Part shown: positions 1 to 7,912 of the stretch, one piece after another
Layout of the letters: each line of letters opens with the position of its first letter
Position numbering within the stretch: position 1 is the stretch's first letter
Made by a program: the position numbers and the translations under genes
NCBI GenBank assembly: GCA_942493275.1
Contig: OW818687.1
Location: 806,001-870,000 of the forward strand
Direction: 5' to 3'
Source: G942493275 sp942493275
Lineage (GTDB): Bacteria > Actinomycetota > Coriobacteriia > Anaerosomatales > PHET01
DNA: 64,000 nt
The notes under the pieces: model-generated
What the model saw: the letters and a program-made list of their open reading frames with translations, nothing else
Databases searched by the model: none
Told to the model about the DNA's origin: nothing

Positions 1-624
1 GGCCCCCAGCCCCGCCACCATGCTCGACCGACTGATGCTGACCGCCTTGGGGCTGATGAGCTCCGCAGCCAAGAGCGCGCCCACCGGCGCGGCGCCAAAG
101 AAGGCCGAGAACGCGCCTGCTACGCCGGCGTAGGCCATCATCTTGACCTGCGCCGGCTCCAAGCCGAGGCGGTCCGAGATGAACGTTCCCAGGCCGCCGT
201 TGATGTCAGTCAGCGGCGCCTCGGGTCCTACCGGGGCGCCAGAGAACAACGAGAAGAGCGAGAATGCGGTGCCCGCGAGGATGTTTCGGTACGACATCCG
301 GCCTTCGTTGTCGTACTCGGCCTCAGCCTCGCCCATGTCGAACGGGCGCTTGCCGAACATGGCGACCACGGCGGACGCTGCCAGCGTCATGCTCACAACC
401 GCAGCGACCGGTACAACCCACGCGGGAACGCCACTCACCATCGCGGGAAGCGTCTCCCACAGGAACACGACACCGTAGTGGTCGACCGCGATGAACAGCC
501 ACGTCGCGAAGCCTGCGACGAGCCCCACAAGCATCGCGACGAAGAGCAGCTTCGCCATGTTTCGGGCAGCCGAGACGCTGTCGACACCTGACTCGGACAC
601 TGCTGCCTCCTCGGTGGACTTCAT
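1..624 (-). CDS. ClC-type chloride channel family protein (C-terminus cut by window edge)
   Basis: I translated this by hand on the minus strand: 208 codons run from an ATG at 624 off the left edge with no stop. Hydrophobic helices begin near residue 22. A Gly/Pro-rich selectivity-type segment, SGAPVGPEAPLTDINGG, lies near residue 130, where ClC proteins carry their GxxxP anion-binding loops, followed by AGVAGAFSAFFGAAPVGA, typical of the ClC core. Family members are dimeric membrane chloride channels or chloride/proton antiporters. The ATG is preceded within 10-20 bases by the stop of the next upstream minus-strand gene, so the two are probably cotranscribed. The missing C-terminus prevents telling channel from antiporter. 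Confidence 0.75.
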   Translation of the reverse strand, partial: MKSTEEAAVSESGVDSVSAARNMAKLLFVAMLVGLVAGFATWLFIAVDHYGVVFLWETLPAMVSGVPAWVVPVAAVVSMTLAASAVVAMFGKRPFDMGEAEAEYDNEGRMSYRNILAGTAFSLFSLFSGAPVGPEAPLTDINGGLGTFISDRLGLEPAQVKMMAYAGVAGAFSAFFGAAPVGALLAAELISPKAVSISRSSMVAGLGA

Positions 625-629
625 CAGTG

Positions 630-899
630 CTACTTCGAGTCGCGCTTGGCGACGTACGCGTACCAGATAGCCAACACGATGACGGCGCCTACGATCGAAG
701 CGATAACGCCGCCCATCTTGATCTCGAAGCCCTCGCCCGTAAGCAGGCTTCCGAGCGTGCCGCCCACAAACGACCCGACGCCGCCAGCGATGATCGCCTG
801 CAGCCAATCCTGGTCCTTGGCCTTGCGGCCTCGGCCAAGAATCATCTGGCCGATCCAACCGATCGCCATGCCCCACAGCAAGATCGCAACGAAGAACAT
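630..899 (-). CDS. GlsB/YeaQ/YmgE family small membrane protein
   Basis: An 89-residue protein with three predicted membrane helices and the Gly-rich pattern of the transglycosylase-associated/GlsB family (GMAIGWIGQMILGRGRK, then IIAGGVGSFVGGTLGSLL). Family members are stress-associated inner-membrane proteins of unclear biochemical role. I chose the ATG at 899 over a longer reading frame because a purine-rich ribosome-binding site (AAGGGGACAGG) sits just upstream and the family starts at MFF-type hydrophobic residues. It lies five bases before the ClC-like gene on the same strand, so the two probably form an operon. Confidence 0.85.
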   Translation of the reverse strand: MFFVAILLWGMAIGWIGQMILGRGRKAKDQDWLQAIIAGGVGSFVGGTLGSLLTGEGFEIKMGGVIASIVGAVIVLAIWYAYVAKRDSK

Positions 900-920
900 C
901 CTGTCCCCTTCCCTAAGAAG

Positions 921-949
921 GCGGGGCGACCCTTTGTGGGCCGCCCCGC
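921..949 (-). terminator. GC-rich hairpin between minus-strand genes
   Basis: GCGGGGCG pairs with CGCCCCGC across a 13-base loop, between the stop of the SHOCT-domain gene and the start of the YeaQ-like gene. It is followed on the minus strand by CTTCTTA rather than a clean U tract, so it may be a weak intrinsic terminator or attenuator. Confidence 0.55.
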
Positions 950-976
950 ACTCAAGCACACATAAGCGGCTACGTG

Positions 977-1345
977 CTAGGCGAGCGCCTTGGCTTTGAT
1001 GGCGTCAAACTCGGCCTGTGTGATGGCGCCGGTGTCGAGGAGCTCCTTGGCCTTGGCGATATCCTCGACGGCCCCGCCGCCCTGAACGCGAGACTGCATG
1101 GCCATGGCCTCAGCCATCATGCGCTGGTCCTGCTCGGTGTTCTTCGGGCGAACGATGACGTAGATGAGCGCGCTGATGAACGGAAGAACGAACAGCAGGA
1201 AGATCCAACCGGCCTTGCCCCAACCGGAAAGGTTCTCACGGCGGATGATGTCGGCGAAAATCTGAACGAACATCATGATGACCATGAACAGAATGTAGAA
1301 CCAAAGCATATAGCCCAAGAACACAAGCAGTCCGCCGTCGAACAT
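977..1345 (-). CDS. PLDc_N/SHOCT-domain membrane protein
   Basis: A 122-residue protein. Residues 1-65 form two to three membrane helices of the phospholipase D N-terminal (PLDc_N) type, including LSGWGKAGWIFLLFVLPF and the closing ALIYVIVRP. The C-terminus ends in a SHOCT domain (DIAKAKELLDTGAITQAEFD), a short oligomerisation module common in actinobacteria. The start is the ATG at 1345, after a GAGGGGG ribosome-binding site; the longer reading frame overlaps the start of the divergent peptidase gene. No enzymatic role can be assigned. PLDc_N proteins are small membrane proteins, not phospholipases. Confidence 0.8.
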   Translation of the reverse strand: MFDGGLLVFLGYMLWFYILFMVIMMFVQIFADIIRRENLSGWGKAGWIFLLFVLPFISALIYVIVRPKNTEQDQRMMAEAMAMQSRVQGGGAVEDIAKAKELLDTGAITQAEFDAIKAKALA

Positions 1346-1388
1346 GGGTACCCCCTCTGAGTGCGACCATCCGTCGCATACGGTAATA

Positions 1389-1399
1389 ACTGTCACAGT
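1389..1399. promoter_or_regulatory. Palindrome in a divergent intergenic region
   Basis: ACTGT-C-ACAGT is a perfect 11-base palindrome in the 115-bp gap between the divergent SHOCT-domain and M13 peptidase genes. CATAC/GTATG-type repeats lie around it. It is a candidate operator for an unknown regulator; no cognate gene is adjacent. Confidence 0.3.
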
Positions 1400-1460
1400 A
1401 TGGTACCCATGTTCGAGCACATATCGTCTGCCGCCGCGACCAGCCTTTTTTGGAGAGCCA

Positions 1461-3419
1461 ATGCCTGACAGCCCCCGCCCGATAGACTCAGCCCTCTTCG
1501 ACGCGAACACGCCGGCGACCGACGACTTCTACCGTCACGTGAACGGCGGCTGGCTCGACGCCAACCCCGTGCCTCCCGAGTACGGCTCGTGGGGCGCGTT
1601 CCACGAGGTGCACGAGCGCAACCAGCGCCTCCTGCACGACCTTCTTCTCAAGGCCGCCGAGACGCCGTCGGGCGAGGGCGCCCCGCGCCGCATGGTCGGC
1701 GACTACTTCGCGGCGGCTATGGACGAGACCTCGATCGCGAAAGCCGGGGCGCTACCGCTACAGCCGCTGCTCTCGCGCATCGACGACGCCGCGACGCTGG
1801 CCGACGTCCGCAGCCTGTGCCGCAAACTGCAGCGCATCGGCGTCGGGGCCCTGTTCTCGCTCGGCGTGGAGTCGGACTTCGAGGACGCGGACGCGTACCT
1901 CGTCTACATCGGCCAGGGCGGCCTCGGGCTTCCCGAGCGCGACTACTACGTGCGCGATGACGAGCGCTCCGTCGAGCTCCGTCGTGCGTACGCGGAGCAC
2001 GTCGCGCGTCAGCTCGGCAACCTGGGGGCTCCGGCTGACGGGGCGCGCGACGCCGCAGACCGGATCCTCGCGTTCGAGACGCGTCTGGCCGAGGCATCGC
2101 TTCCCGCCGAGAAGATGCGGGACGTCACACTCACCATGAACCGGCACGCCGTTGGCGCGCTCGACGAGCTCATGCCCGGCTTCGGGCTCTCCGGTCTCGC
2201 GAGCGACCTCGGTGTCACGTCGGCGAGCGTCAACGTCGACAACGCCGACTTCTTCCGCGAGCTCGAGGCCGCCCTTGCCGAGACGCCCGTCGCGACGCTT
2301 CGCGAGTACCTCCGCTGGCATCTCGTGAAGGCGTACGCAAGCGCACTGTCTCCGGCATTCGAGGAAGCGGCGTTCGAGTTCTACGGGCGCACCCTCGGCG
2401 GGCAGCAGAAGATGCGTCCGCGCTGGAAGCGGGTACTCGACGCCGCGAGCGCGGACGTCGGCGAGCTGGTGTCGCAGCTCTACGTCGAGGAAGCGTTCTC
2501 CGAGGCGGCGAAGCACCGGTGTGAGCGGATGGTCGATCATCTCCTCGAGGCGATGGAGCAAGCGATCCGAGGCGCCGAGTGGATGACGGATCCCACGCGC
2601 GCGCAGGCGCTCACCAAGCTCTCGGGCTTCAGCTACAAGATCGGTTTCCCGGACACGTGGCGCGACTACTCTGGCCTGACGATCGACCGGAGTTCGTATG
2701 CCGAGAACCGCATGCGGTGCGCGGCCTTCGAGTACGACCGGCAGATGGGTCGCCTTGCCGAGCCGGTGGACAAGGCCGAGTGGGCGATGCCGGCCCACTC
2801 GGTGAACGCCTACTACCACCCGCTGCTCAACGAGATCGTGTTCCCGGCCGGCATCCTTCAGCCGCCGTTCTTCTACGCCGAGGCCGATGATGCGGTGAAC
2901 TTCGGGGCGATCGGTGCGGTCATCGGCCACGAAATCACTCACGGGTTCGACGACCAGGGCAGCCGGTTCGACGCGAACGGCAGCCTCAACGACTGGTGGA
3001 CCGAGGCCGACCGCACGGAGTTCGACCGGCGCGCAGCCGTGCTCGTCGAGCAGTTCGACGGCTACGACGTCGCCGACGACCTACATGTTAACGGGCGCCT
3101 GACCCTCGGCGAGAACATCGCCGACCTCGGCGGCCTGAAGGTCGCGCATGCGGCTCTGCGCTCGTGCGTTGGCAAGGACGGCGCGCCGATCGACGGCTTC
3201 ACCCCCGAGCAGCGCTTCTTCATCTCGTACGCGTCGGTGTGGCGCACCAACTACACCGAGGAGTACCTGCGACTGATCGTGAACGTCGACCCGCACTCGC
3301 CGGCCCGCTTCCGAGTGAACGGGCCGCTGGCGAACCTGCCCGAGTTCGCCGAAGCGTTTGGGGCGGAACCAGGCTCGCCGATGGTGCGCGAGCCCGAGCA
3401 ACGGGCGCACATTTGGTGA
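1461..3419 (+). CDS. M13 family zinc metallopeptidase (neprilysin/PepO-like)
   Basis: A 652-residue protein, the normal length for bacterial M13 oligopeptidases. It carries the substrate-binding VNAYY motif near residue 450, the zinc motif HEITH at 490-494 (two His ligands and the catalytic Glu) and the third ligand in ENIADLGG at 551. The N-terminal part has the family pattern DDFYRHVNGGW. There is no signal peptide, so it should act in the cytoplasm on short peptides, like PepO. I chose the ATG at 1461 because TGGAGAG precedes it; a longer frame would run through the divergent promoter. A chagasin-like lipoprotein gene follows 14 bases downstream. Confidence 0.95.
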   Translation: MPDSPRPIDSALFDANTPATDDFYRHVNGGWLDANPVPPEYGSWGAFHEVHERNQRLLHDLLLKAAETPSGEGAPRRMVGDYFAAAMDETSIAKAGALPLQPLLSRIDDAATLADVRSLCRKLQRIGVGALFSLGVESDFEDADAYLVYIGQGGLGLPERDYYVRDDERSVELRRAYAEHVARQLGNLGAPADGARDAADRILAFETRLAEASLPAEKMRDVTLTMNRHAVGALDELMPGFGLSGLASDLGVTSASVNVDNADFFRELEAALAETPVATLREYLRWHLVKAYASALSPAFEEAAFEFYGRTLGGQQKMRPRWKRVLDAASADVGELVSQLYVEEAFSEAAKHRCERMVDHLLEAMEQAIRGAEWMTDPTRAQALTKLSGFSYKIGFPDTWRDYSGLTIDRSSYAENRMRCAAFEYDRQMGRLAEPVDKAEWAMPAHSVNAYYHPLLNEIVFPAGILQPPFFYAEADDAVNFGAIGAVIGHEITHGFDDQGSRFDANGSLNDWWTEADRTEFDRRAAVLVEQFDGYDVADDLHVNGRLTLGENIADLGGLKVAHAALRSCVGKDGAPIDGFTPEQRFFISYASVWRTNYTEEYLRLIVNVDPHSPARFRVNGPLANLPEFAEAFGAEPGSPMVREPEQRAHIW

Positions 3420-3433
3420 GGAGTGATGCACGG

Positions 3434-3826
3434 ATGAAACGTACCCTCATGCTCCCTATCGCCGCCACCGTTCTGGTGTTGATCGCGACTGGCTGTGCAG
3501 CGCCCCGTCCGCTGGAACTCACCGCCGCCGACTCAGGCAGCACGGTGACTCTCGCCCCGGACCAGGAGCTCGTCATCACGCTGGAGGGCAACCCGACCAC
3601 CGGCTATCAGTGGGAGATCGAAGGCGCGCTGCCCGAGATGCTCGTGCAGGTGGGCGAGCCCGCCTATACCGCGGACTCGGAAGCCATCGGATCGGGCGGC
3701 GAACAGACGTGGCGCTTCCTCGCGGTGACAGCAGGTGAGGGCGAACTACGCATGAAGTACTGGCGCTCGTTCGAACCGACCGCCGCCCCGGTCGAGACCT
3801 TCTCGGCGCGCGTGAATGTGAAGTAG
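3434..3826 (+). CDS. Chagasin-like (I42) protease-inhibitor lipoprotein
   Basis: A 130-residue protein. Residues 1-19 form a lipoprotein signal with the lipobox ATGC, so the mature protein should be anchored on the outer face of the membrane. The mature part is a chagasin/I42 domain: the inhibitory loop NPTTGY starts near residue 53, followed by YQWE, then a GGEQTWRF strand and a final LRMKYWRSFE strand. I42 proteins block papain-type cysteine proteases. Its place directly after an M13 metallopeptidase suggests cotranscription, but M13 enzymes are not known targets of this fold. The ATG at 3434 gives the signal peptide; longer versions lack one. Confidence 0.88.
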   Translation: MKRTLMLPIAATVLVLIATGCAAPRPLELTAADSGSTVTLAPDQELVITLEGNPTTGYQWEIEGALPEMLVQVGEPAYTADSEAIGSGGEQTWRFLAVTAGEGELRMKYWRSFEPTAAPVETFSARVNVK

Positions 3827-3862
3827 CGGTCGGAAACTCCCGTCTGACCAGCAGATTCGCGT

Positions 3863-3887
3863 AAACTATTCACTTGTAGAGTAGTTT
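3863..3887. promoter_or_regulatory. Inverted repeat upstream of the PadR gene
   Basis: AAACTA and TAGTTT form an inverted repeat separated by 13 bases, about 50 bases before the PadR start codon, in the most AT-rich stretch of this gap. PadR proteins often autoregulate through such sites, so this is a candidate operator. The classical PadR spacing (ATGT-N8-ACAT) is not present. Confidence 0.35.
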
Positions 3888-3935
3888 CCTGATACTCTCG
3901 AAAACGTCAGGATCCGCCGGCGAAGTCGAGGTGCT

Positions 3936-4544
3936 GTGTCTGTCCGCCACGCGATACTGGGACTGCTCGCCCAGCAGCCCCGCCACGGGTACGAGTTGCG
4001 CGACGCTTTCGAGGCGCTCGTGGGTGGACGCGCGGTCTGGGAGGTCAAGCCCGCGCAGGTCTACACCACGCTCAGCCGACTCGAGGAGGCAGGCCTCGTC
4101 GCCCAGACGGTCACCCGGCGGGTCGGCGGGCCGGACCAGCGCATCTACGAGGTCACTCCTTCGGGACGCGGGGAGCTTGATGCGTGGTACGCGGCCGGCG
4201 TGCACCCATCTCACCAGCGCGACGAGGCGTTCCTGAAGATGGTGCTCGCACTCGGCGACGAGAACGCCGATGCGCATGCCGTGCTCCGCACTCAGCGAAC
4301 GACGCTCTACCGAGACCTGCACGAGCTCGCCATGCGACGCACAACGATGGGCGCGCACAACCTGCCGCAGGCGCTGCTGCTCGACAAGGCGATCATGCAC
4401 ATAGAGGCCGATCTTCGATGGCTCGAGATGGCCGAGGCTCGTCTGCACGACATGGCGTACCACCCGGTGCCCGAACTGCCCGCACGCCGCCGGGGCAGGC
4501 CCCGGCGGTCCACGACGCACGATGATCTCGGGAGGCAAGAGTAG
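3936..4544 (+). CDS. PadR family transcriptional regulator
   Basis: A 202-residue protein. Residues 1-80 form a PadR winged helix (VRHAILGLLAQQPRHGYEL, then the conserved VYTTLSRLEEAGLV and the wing RRVYEVT-type strand), followed by a helical C-terminal dimerisation domain (Vir_C-like). It starts at a GTG after GAGGTG. Its stop codon overlaps by one base the GTG start of the ABC ATPase, and that gene overlaps the permease, so the three form a translationally coupled operon. PadR regulators commonly repress neighbouring ABC exporters and respond to drugs or lipids; that role is inferred here from context. Confidence 0.92.
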   Translation: MSVRHAILGLLAQQPRHGYELRDAFEALVGGRAVWEVKPAQVYTTLSRLEEAGLVAQTVTRRVGGPDQRIYEVTPSGRGELDAWYAAGVHPSHQRDEAFLKMVLALGDENADAHAVLRTQRTTLYRDLHELAMRRTTMGAHNLPQALLLDKAIMHIEADLRWLEMAEARLHDMAYHPVPELPARRRGRPRRSTTHDDLGRQE

Positions 4545-5275
4545 TGGCTGTTGCAGAAACCAGAGGCCTGACCAAGGTGTACGGCACCGGCGAAATGGCC
4601 GTGACCGCGCTCGGCGGTGTGGACCTGTCGATCGACAAGGGTGAGTTCGTCGCGGTCATGGGGCCGTCAGGTTGCGGCAAGTCCACGCTGCTCAACCTCA
4701 TCGGTGGTCTGGACTCACCCACCTCGGGCTCGGTCATCCTCGACGGACGGGACATCGCGTCGATGCCCGATGACGAGATCACCCGGATCCGTCGGCAGCA
4801 GCTCGGCTTCATCTTCCAGTTCTTCAACCTGATCCCGGTACTCTCGGCCACCGAGAATGCCGCACTGCCGCTCGTGCTCGACGGTGTCAGCGCTGCCGAG
4901 GCGAACAGGCGCGCCACGGATTGGATCGCGCGCGTGGGGCTCGGCGACCGCGCGACCAACCGCCCGGACCAGCTCTCCGGCGGTCAGCAGCAGCGGGTCG
5001 CGGTGGCGCGGGCGCTCGTGAGCGAGCCCGCGCTCGTACTCGCCGACGAGCCCACCGGCAACCTCGACTCGCGCAGCAGCGAGGAGATCGCGTCGCTGCT
5101 GCGGCAGGTCACATCCGAGTGGGGCCGGGCCATCCTCATGGTCACCCACGACCCGCGCATCGCCGCGCATGCGGATCGCATCGTCTTCATGCGTGACGGC
5201 AAGATCACCGACGACACCCGGATCGCAGGCGCCGACGCGGCTCGCGAGGCCATGGAGAGGGCGGGCCTGCTGTGA
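4544..5275 (+). CDS. ABC transporter ATP-binding protein (MacB/LolD-type)
   Basis: A 243-residue nucleotide-binding subunit with every expected motif: Walker A GPSGCGKST, Q-loop FIFQFFNL, signature LSGGQQQR, Walker B VLADEPTGN and the switch VTHDPR. The sequence LTKVYGTGEMAVTALGGVDL is typical of the LolD/MacB/FtsE-like class that pairs with FtsX-type permeases rather than classic transport domains. It starts at a GTG overlapping the PadR stop and overlaps the permease by four bases (GTGA). It should power mechanotransmission by the following large permease. Confidence 0.95.
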   Translation: MAVAETRGLTKVYGTGEMAVTALGGVDLSIDKGEFVAVMGPSGCGKSTLLNLIGGLDSPTSGSVILDGRDIASMPDDEITRIRRQQLGFIFQFFNLIPVLSATENAALPLVLDGVSAAEANRRATDWIARVGLGDRATNRPDQLSGGQQQRVAVARALVSEPALVLADEPTGNLDSRSSEEIASLLRQVTSEWGRAILMVTHDPRIAAHADRIVFMRDGKITDDTRIAGADAAREAMERAGLL

Positions 5276-7830
5276 GGATCCAGTTCACACTCGCCATGCG
5301 CTACCTGGCGGGGCGCAAGCTGAGAACGGCGCTCACCACCGTCGCCATCGTGTTCGGCGTCATGCTGCTCTTCGGCCTCAACGGCATCCTCCCGGCAGTC
5401 ATGGAGTCGCTCCAGCGCAGCATGATCGCCGCCGCGGGCGAAACCGACGTCACCGTCAGCTCGAAGTCGAACAACAACTTCGACTCCAAGATCGCCGAGA
5501 AGGTCGCCGACGTCGAAGGCATCGGGGCCGCCACGCCGATTCTGCGAAAAGCGATCCTGGTGCCCGACGCGCTCGACGTAAACACCGTCACCCTGACGGG
5601 CGTCGACCCCGAGACGGTCATCTCGGTACGGCCCTATCCTGTCCAGAACGGACGGATGCTGGACGCCGAGGACGCGCAGCGCGATGCCCGTGCGATGCTC
5701 ACCGGAGACCGGTCGTGGAGCAGCGTCGCCGTGCTGCCCGCCGCCACTGCCGAGGACCTCGGCCTCCGAGTCGGTGACACAGTCGAGTTCCCCTCGGCGC
5801 TGGGCACCACCGAGGTCACGATCGTCGGCGTGCTCGACATCGTGGCGATCCCCGGTCAGTCGGAGGTCTACGTCACGCTCCCGGCGGCGCAGGCGATTCT
5901 CGGTACCGGTGACCGAATCTCGTCTGTCGAGGCGGTCCGCGAGCCGGGCGCCGAAAAGGCCGCCGTGGAAGACACCGTGAAGCGTGCGGTCGGCCAGTCG
6001 TATCGCGTCGGGGCGCTCTCGACCGACACGAGCCTGTTCGCCTCGATGCAGATGGGCGTCTTCATCATCAACATGTTCGGCGTGCTCGCGCTGGTCATGG
6101 CCGGCTTCATCATCCTCAACACGTTCAGGACGGTCGTCGCCGAGCGGCGTCACGACATCGGGATGCTGCGCGCGATCGGTGCGTCCCGGCGCACGATCCT
6201 CGGCCTCTTCCTGACCGAGAGCATGCTGCAGGGCGTGATCGGGACCGCCATCGGAATCGCGGCGGGCTACTGGCTGGCATCAGCCGCGATGAGCGGTATG
6301 CGCTACCTCTATGAGGACCTGCTTCACCTCTCAGTGGGAGAACCGGTCTTCACGTGGCAGACGTGGGCGCTTGCGATCGGACTCGGTGTGGGCGTGACGG
6401 TCCTGTCCGCGGTGATCCCAGCCCGCGCGGCTGCCCGCATCTCACCGCTCGACGCACTGCGGCCGCAGATGGGTGACGTCTACGAGAAGATGGTGACTCG
6501 CCGGGCGCTCGTGGGAGTTGCGATCATCGGCGTCGCGGCCATCGGGCTGTTGACGCGCAACAGCTCGCTCGTCGGGTTCTCGGCGGTGGTCTTCCTCATC
6601 GGGCTCGTGCTGGCGACCCCGGCACTCGTCAAGCCGGTGACCGATGCGTTCTCTCGCGCGATCGACCTGGTATTCGCCCGCGAGGGCGGCATCGCGCGCG
6701 CCAACCTGCAACGCAACGTCGGACGCGCGGCAGTCACCGCGTCGGCGATGATGGTGAGCGTGGCGATCATCATCGCGCTGCTCGGCACGATCACCTCGAT
6801 CTTCACGGGGTTCATGGACTACGTCGACAAGAGCCTGGGTGCGGACTTCCTCGTCATTCCGAGCAACATGCTTCTGCAGACCGGCACCGTCGCCGCAGGG
6901 CCGCAGCTGTTCGATCAGGTGACGGATACTCGAGGCATCGGCGATGTCGCGACGCTGCGTGTCGCGCAGGCGGGGCTGGGAGACGGCACGCTTCAGGTGA
7001 TCGGAATCGATCCCGTCGCGTACCCCAAGGTCGCGAGCTTCACCTTCTCGGAGGGGTCGTCCGAGTCCGACATCCGCCTGTTGGCGCGTGACGGCACAAT
7101 CATGGTTAACGGCATCTTCGCCGCGCAAAACGGCCTCAAGAAGGGCGATGACCTGACGCTCGATACGCCCGCGGGCCGACGCACCTACAAGGTGAGCGCG
7201 GTGGGAAGTGACTACCTCAACGCGAAGCTCGCGACCACCTACGTCTCGCAAGACGCGCTGGAGCGCGACTTCGGCGTCACGGCCGACGTGCTGCTCATGG
7301 CCAACGCCGAGCAGGGGTCAGACCCCGGTGCGGTCTATCGCGAACTCAACGACGTCATCCGGGAGTATCCGTCGTTCGCTCTCTACGACACCGAGACCTG
7401 GCGGGACCTGCAGGTGAACACGTTCGATCAGACGCGGGGCGCGATGTACTTCATGCTCGTGATCCTCGCTGCACCCTCGTTGCTCGCGCTCATCAACACG
7501 CTCGCGATCAGCGTGCTCGCCCGAACCCGTGAGATCGGAATGCTTCGGGCGATCGGCACCACCCGCAAGCAAGTCCGCCGCATGGTGATCGCCGAGTCGC
7601 TGTTGCTCGCGAGTCTGGGGACCGTGCTCGGAATGGTAGCCGGCGTGTGGCTCGGCTACTCGATGACCGACGCGATGAACACCGCCGGCTTCACGATCCC
7701 GTACTACTTCCCGTGGGACGGACTCATCGCCGCGACGATCATCGGCGTCGTCTTCGGCGTGCTCGCCGCGCTGATCCCGGCCCGACAGGCGACCAAGCTC
7801 AGTGTCATCGAGGCGCTGCGCTGGGAGTAG
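5272..7830 (+). CDS. FtsX-like/MacB-type ABC transporter permease
   Basis: An 852-residue membrane protein with duplicated architecture. An N-terminal anchoring helix is followed by a large extracytoplasmic MacB_PCD-type domain (about 45-235) and three FtsX-type helices (about 255-395). A second such set occupies about 430-850, with an anchor near 490, an external domain at about 520-715 and three terminal helices. Both FtsX modules carry the GMLRAIG hallmark (EIGMLRAIGTTRKQVRRM in the second). It makes one operon with the PadR regulator and the ATPase. Such transporters export lipoproteins, peptides or antibiotics, or act as mechanotransmitters; the substrate is unknown. Confidence 0.93.
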   Translation: MRIQFTLAMRYLAGRKLRTALTTVAIVFGVMLLFGLNGILPAVMESLQRSMIAAAGETDVTVSSKSNNNFDSKIAEKVADVEGIGAATPILRKAILVPDALDVNTVTLTGVDPETVISVRPYPVQNGRMLDAEDAQRDARAMLTGDRSWSSVAVLPAATAEDLGLRVGDTVEFPSALGTTEVTIVGVLDIVAIPGQSEVYVTLPAAQAILGTGDRISSVEAVREPGAEKAAVEDTVKRAVGQSYRVGALSTDTSLFASMQMGVFIINMFGVLALVMAGFIILNTFRTVVAERRHDIGMLRAIGASRRTILGLFLTESMLQGVIGTAIGIAAGYWLASAAMSGMRYLYEDLLHLSVGEPVFTWQTWALAIGLGVGVTVLSAVIPARAAARISPLDALRPQMGDVYEKMVTRRALVGVAIIGVAAIGLLTRNSSLVGFSAVVFLIGLVLATPALVKPVTDAFSRAIDLVFAREGGIARANLQRNVGRAAVTASAMMVSVAIIIALLGTITSIFTGFMDYVDKSLGADFLVIPSNMLLQTGTVAAGPQLFDQVTDTRGIGDVATLRVAQAGLGDGTLQVIGIDPVAYPKVASFTFSEGSSESDIRLLARDGTIMVNGIFAAQNGLKKGDDLTLDTPAGRRTYKVSAVGSDYLNAKLATTYVSQDALERDFGVTADVLLMANAEQGSDPGAVYRELNDVIREYPSFALYDTETWRDLQVNTFDQTRGAMYFMLVILAAPSLLALINTLAISVLARTREIGMLRAIGTTRKQVRRMVIAESLLLASLGTVLGMVAGVWLGYSMTDAMNTAGFTIPYYFPWDGLIAATIIGVVFGVLAALIPARQATKLSVIEALRWE

Positions 7831-7860
7831 CCCCCTCGCCCTGAGCCATCGCAAGACGAA

Positions 7861-7891
7861 AAGGAGCCCCGCATCGCTGCGGGGCTCCTTT
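7861..7891 (+). terminator. Strong intrinsic terminator
   Basis: AAGGAGCCCCGCA and TGCGGGGCTCCTT form a 13-bp perfect stem with a four-base loop, followed by TTTG on the plus strand and preceded by A residues. It lies between the convergent permease and polyferredoxin genes, so it probably works in both directions. Confidence 0.92.
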
Positions 7892-7912
7892 GATGCCCGG
7901 TTCGGCGCTCGC

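Noticed and set aside
1758..2942. 394-codon minus-strand frame inside the M13 peptidase
   Set aside because: The peptidase on the plus strand has all catalytic motifs; the opposite frame is a GC-composition artefact.
3891..3896. GATACT as -10 box for the PadR operon
   Set aside because: No -35-like hexamer lies 16-19 bases upstream.
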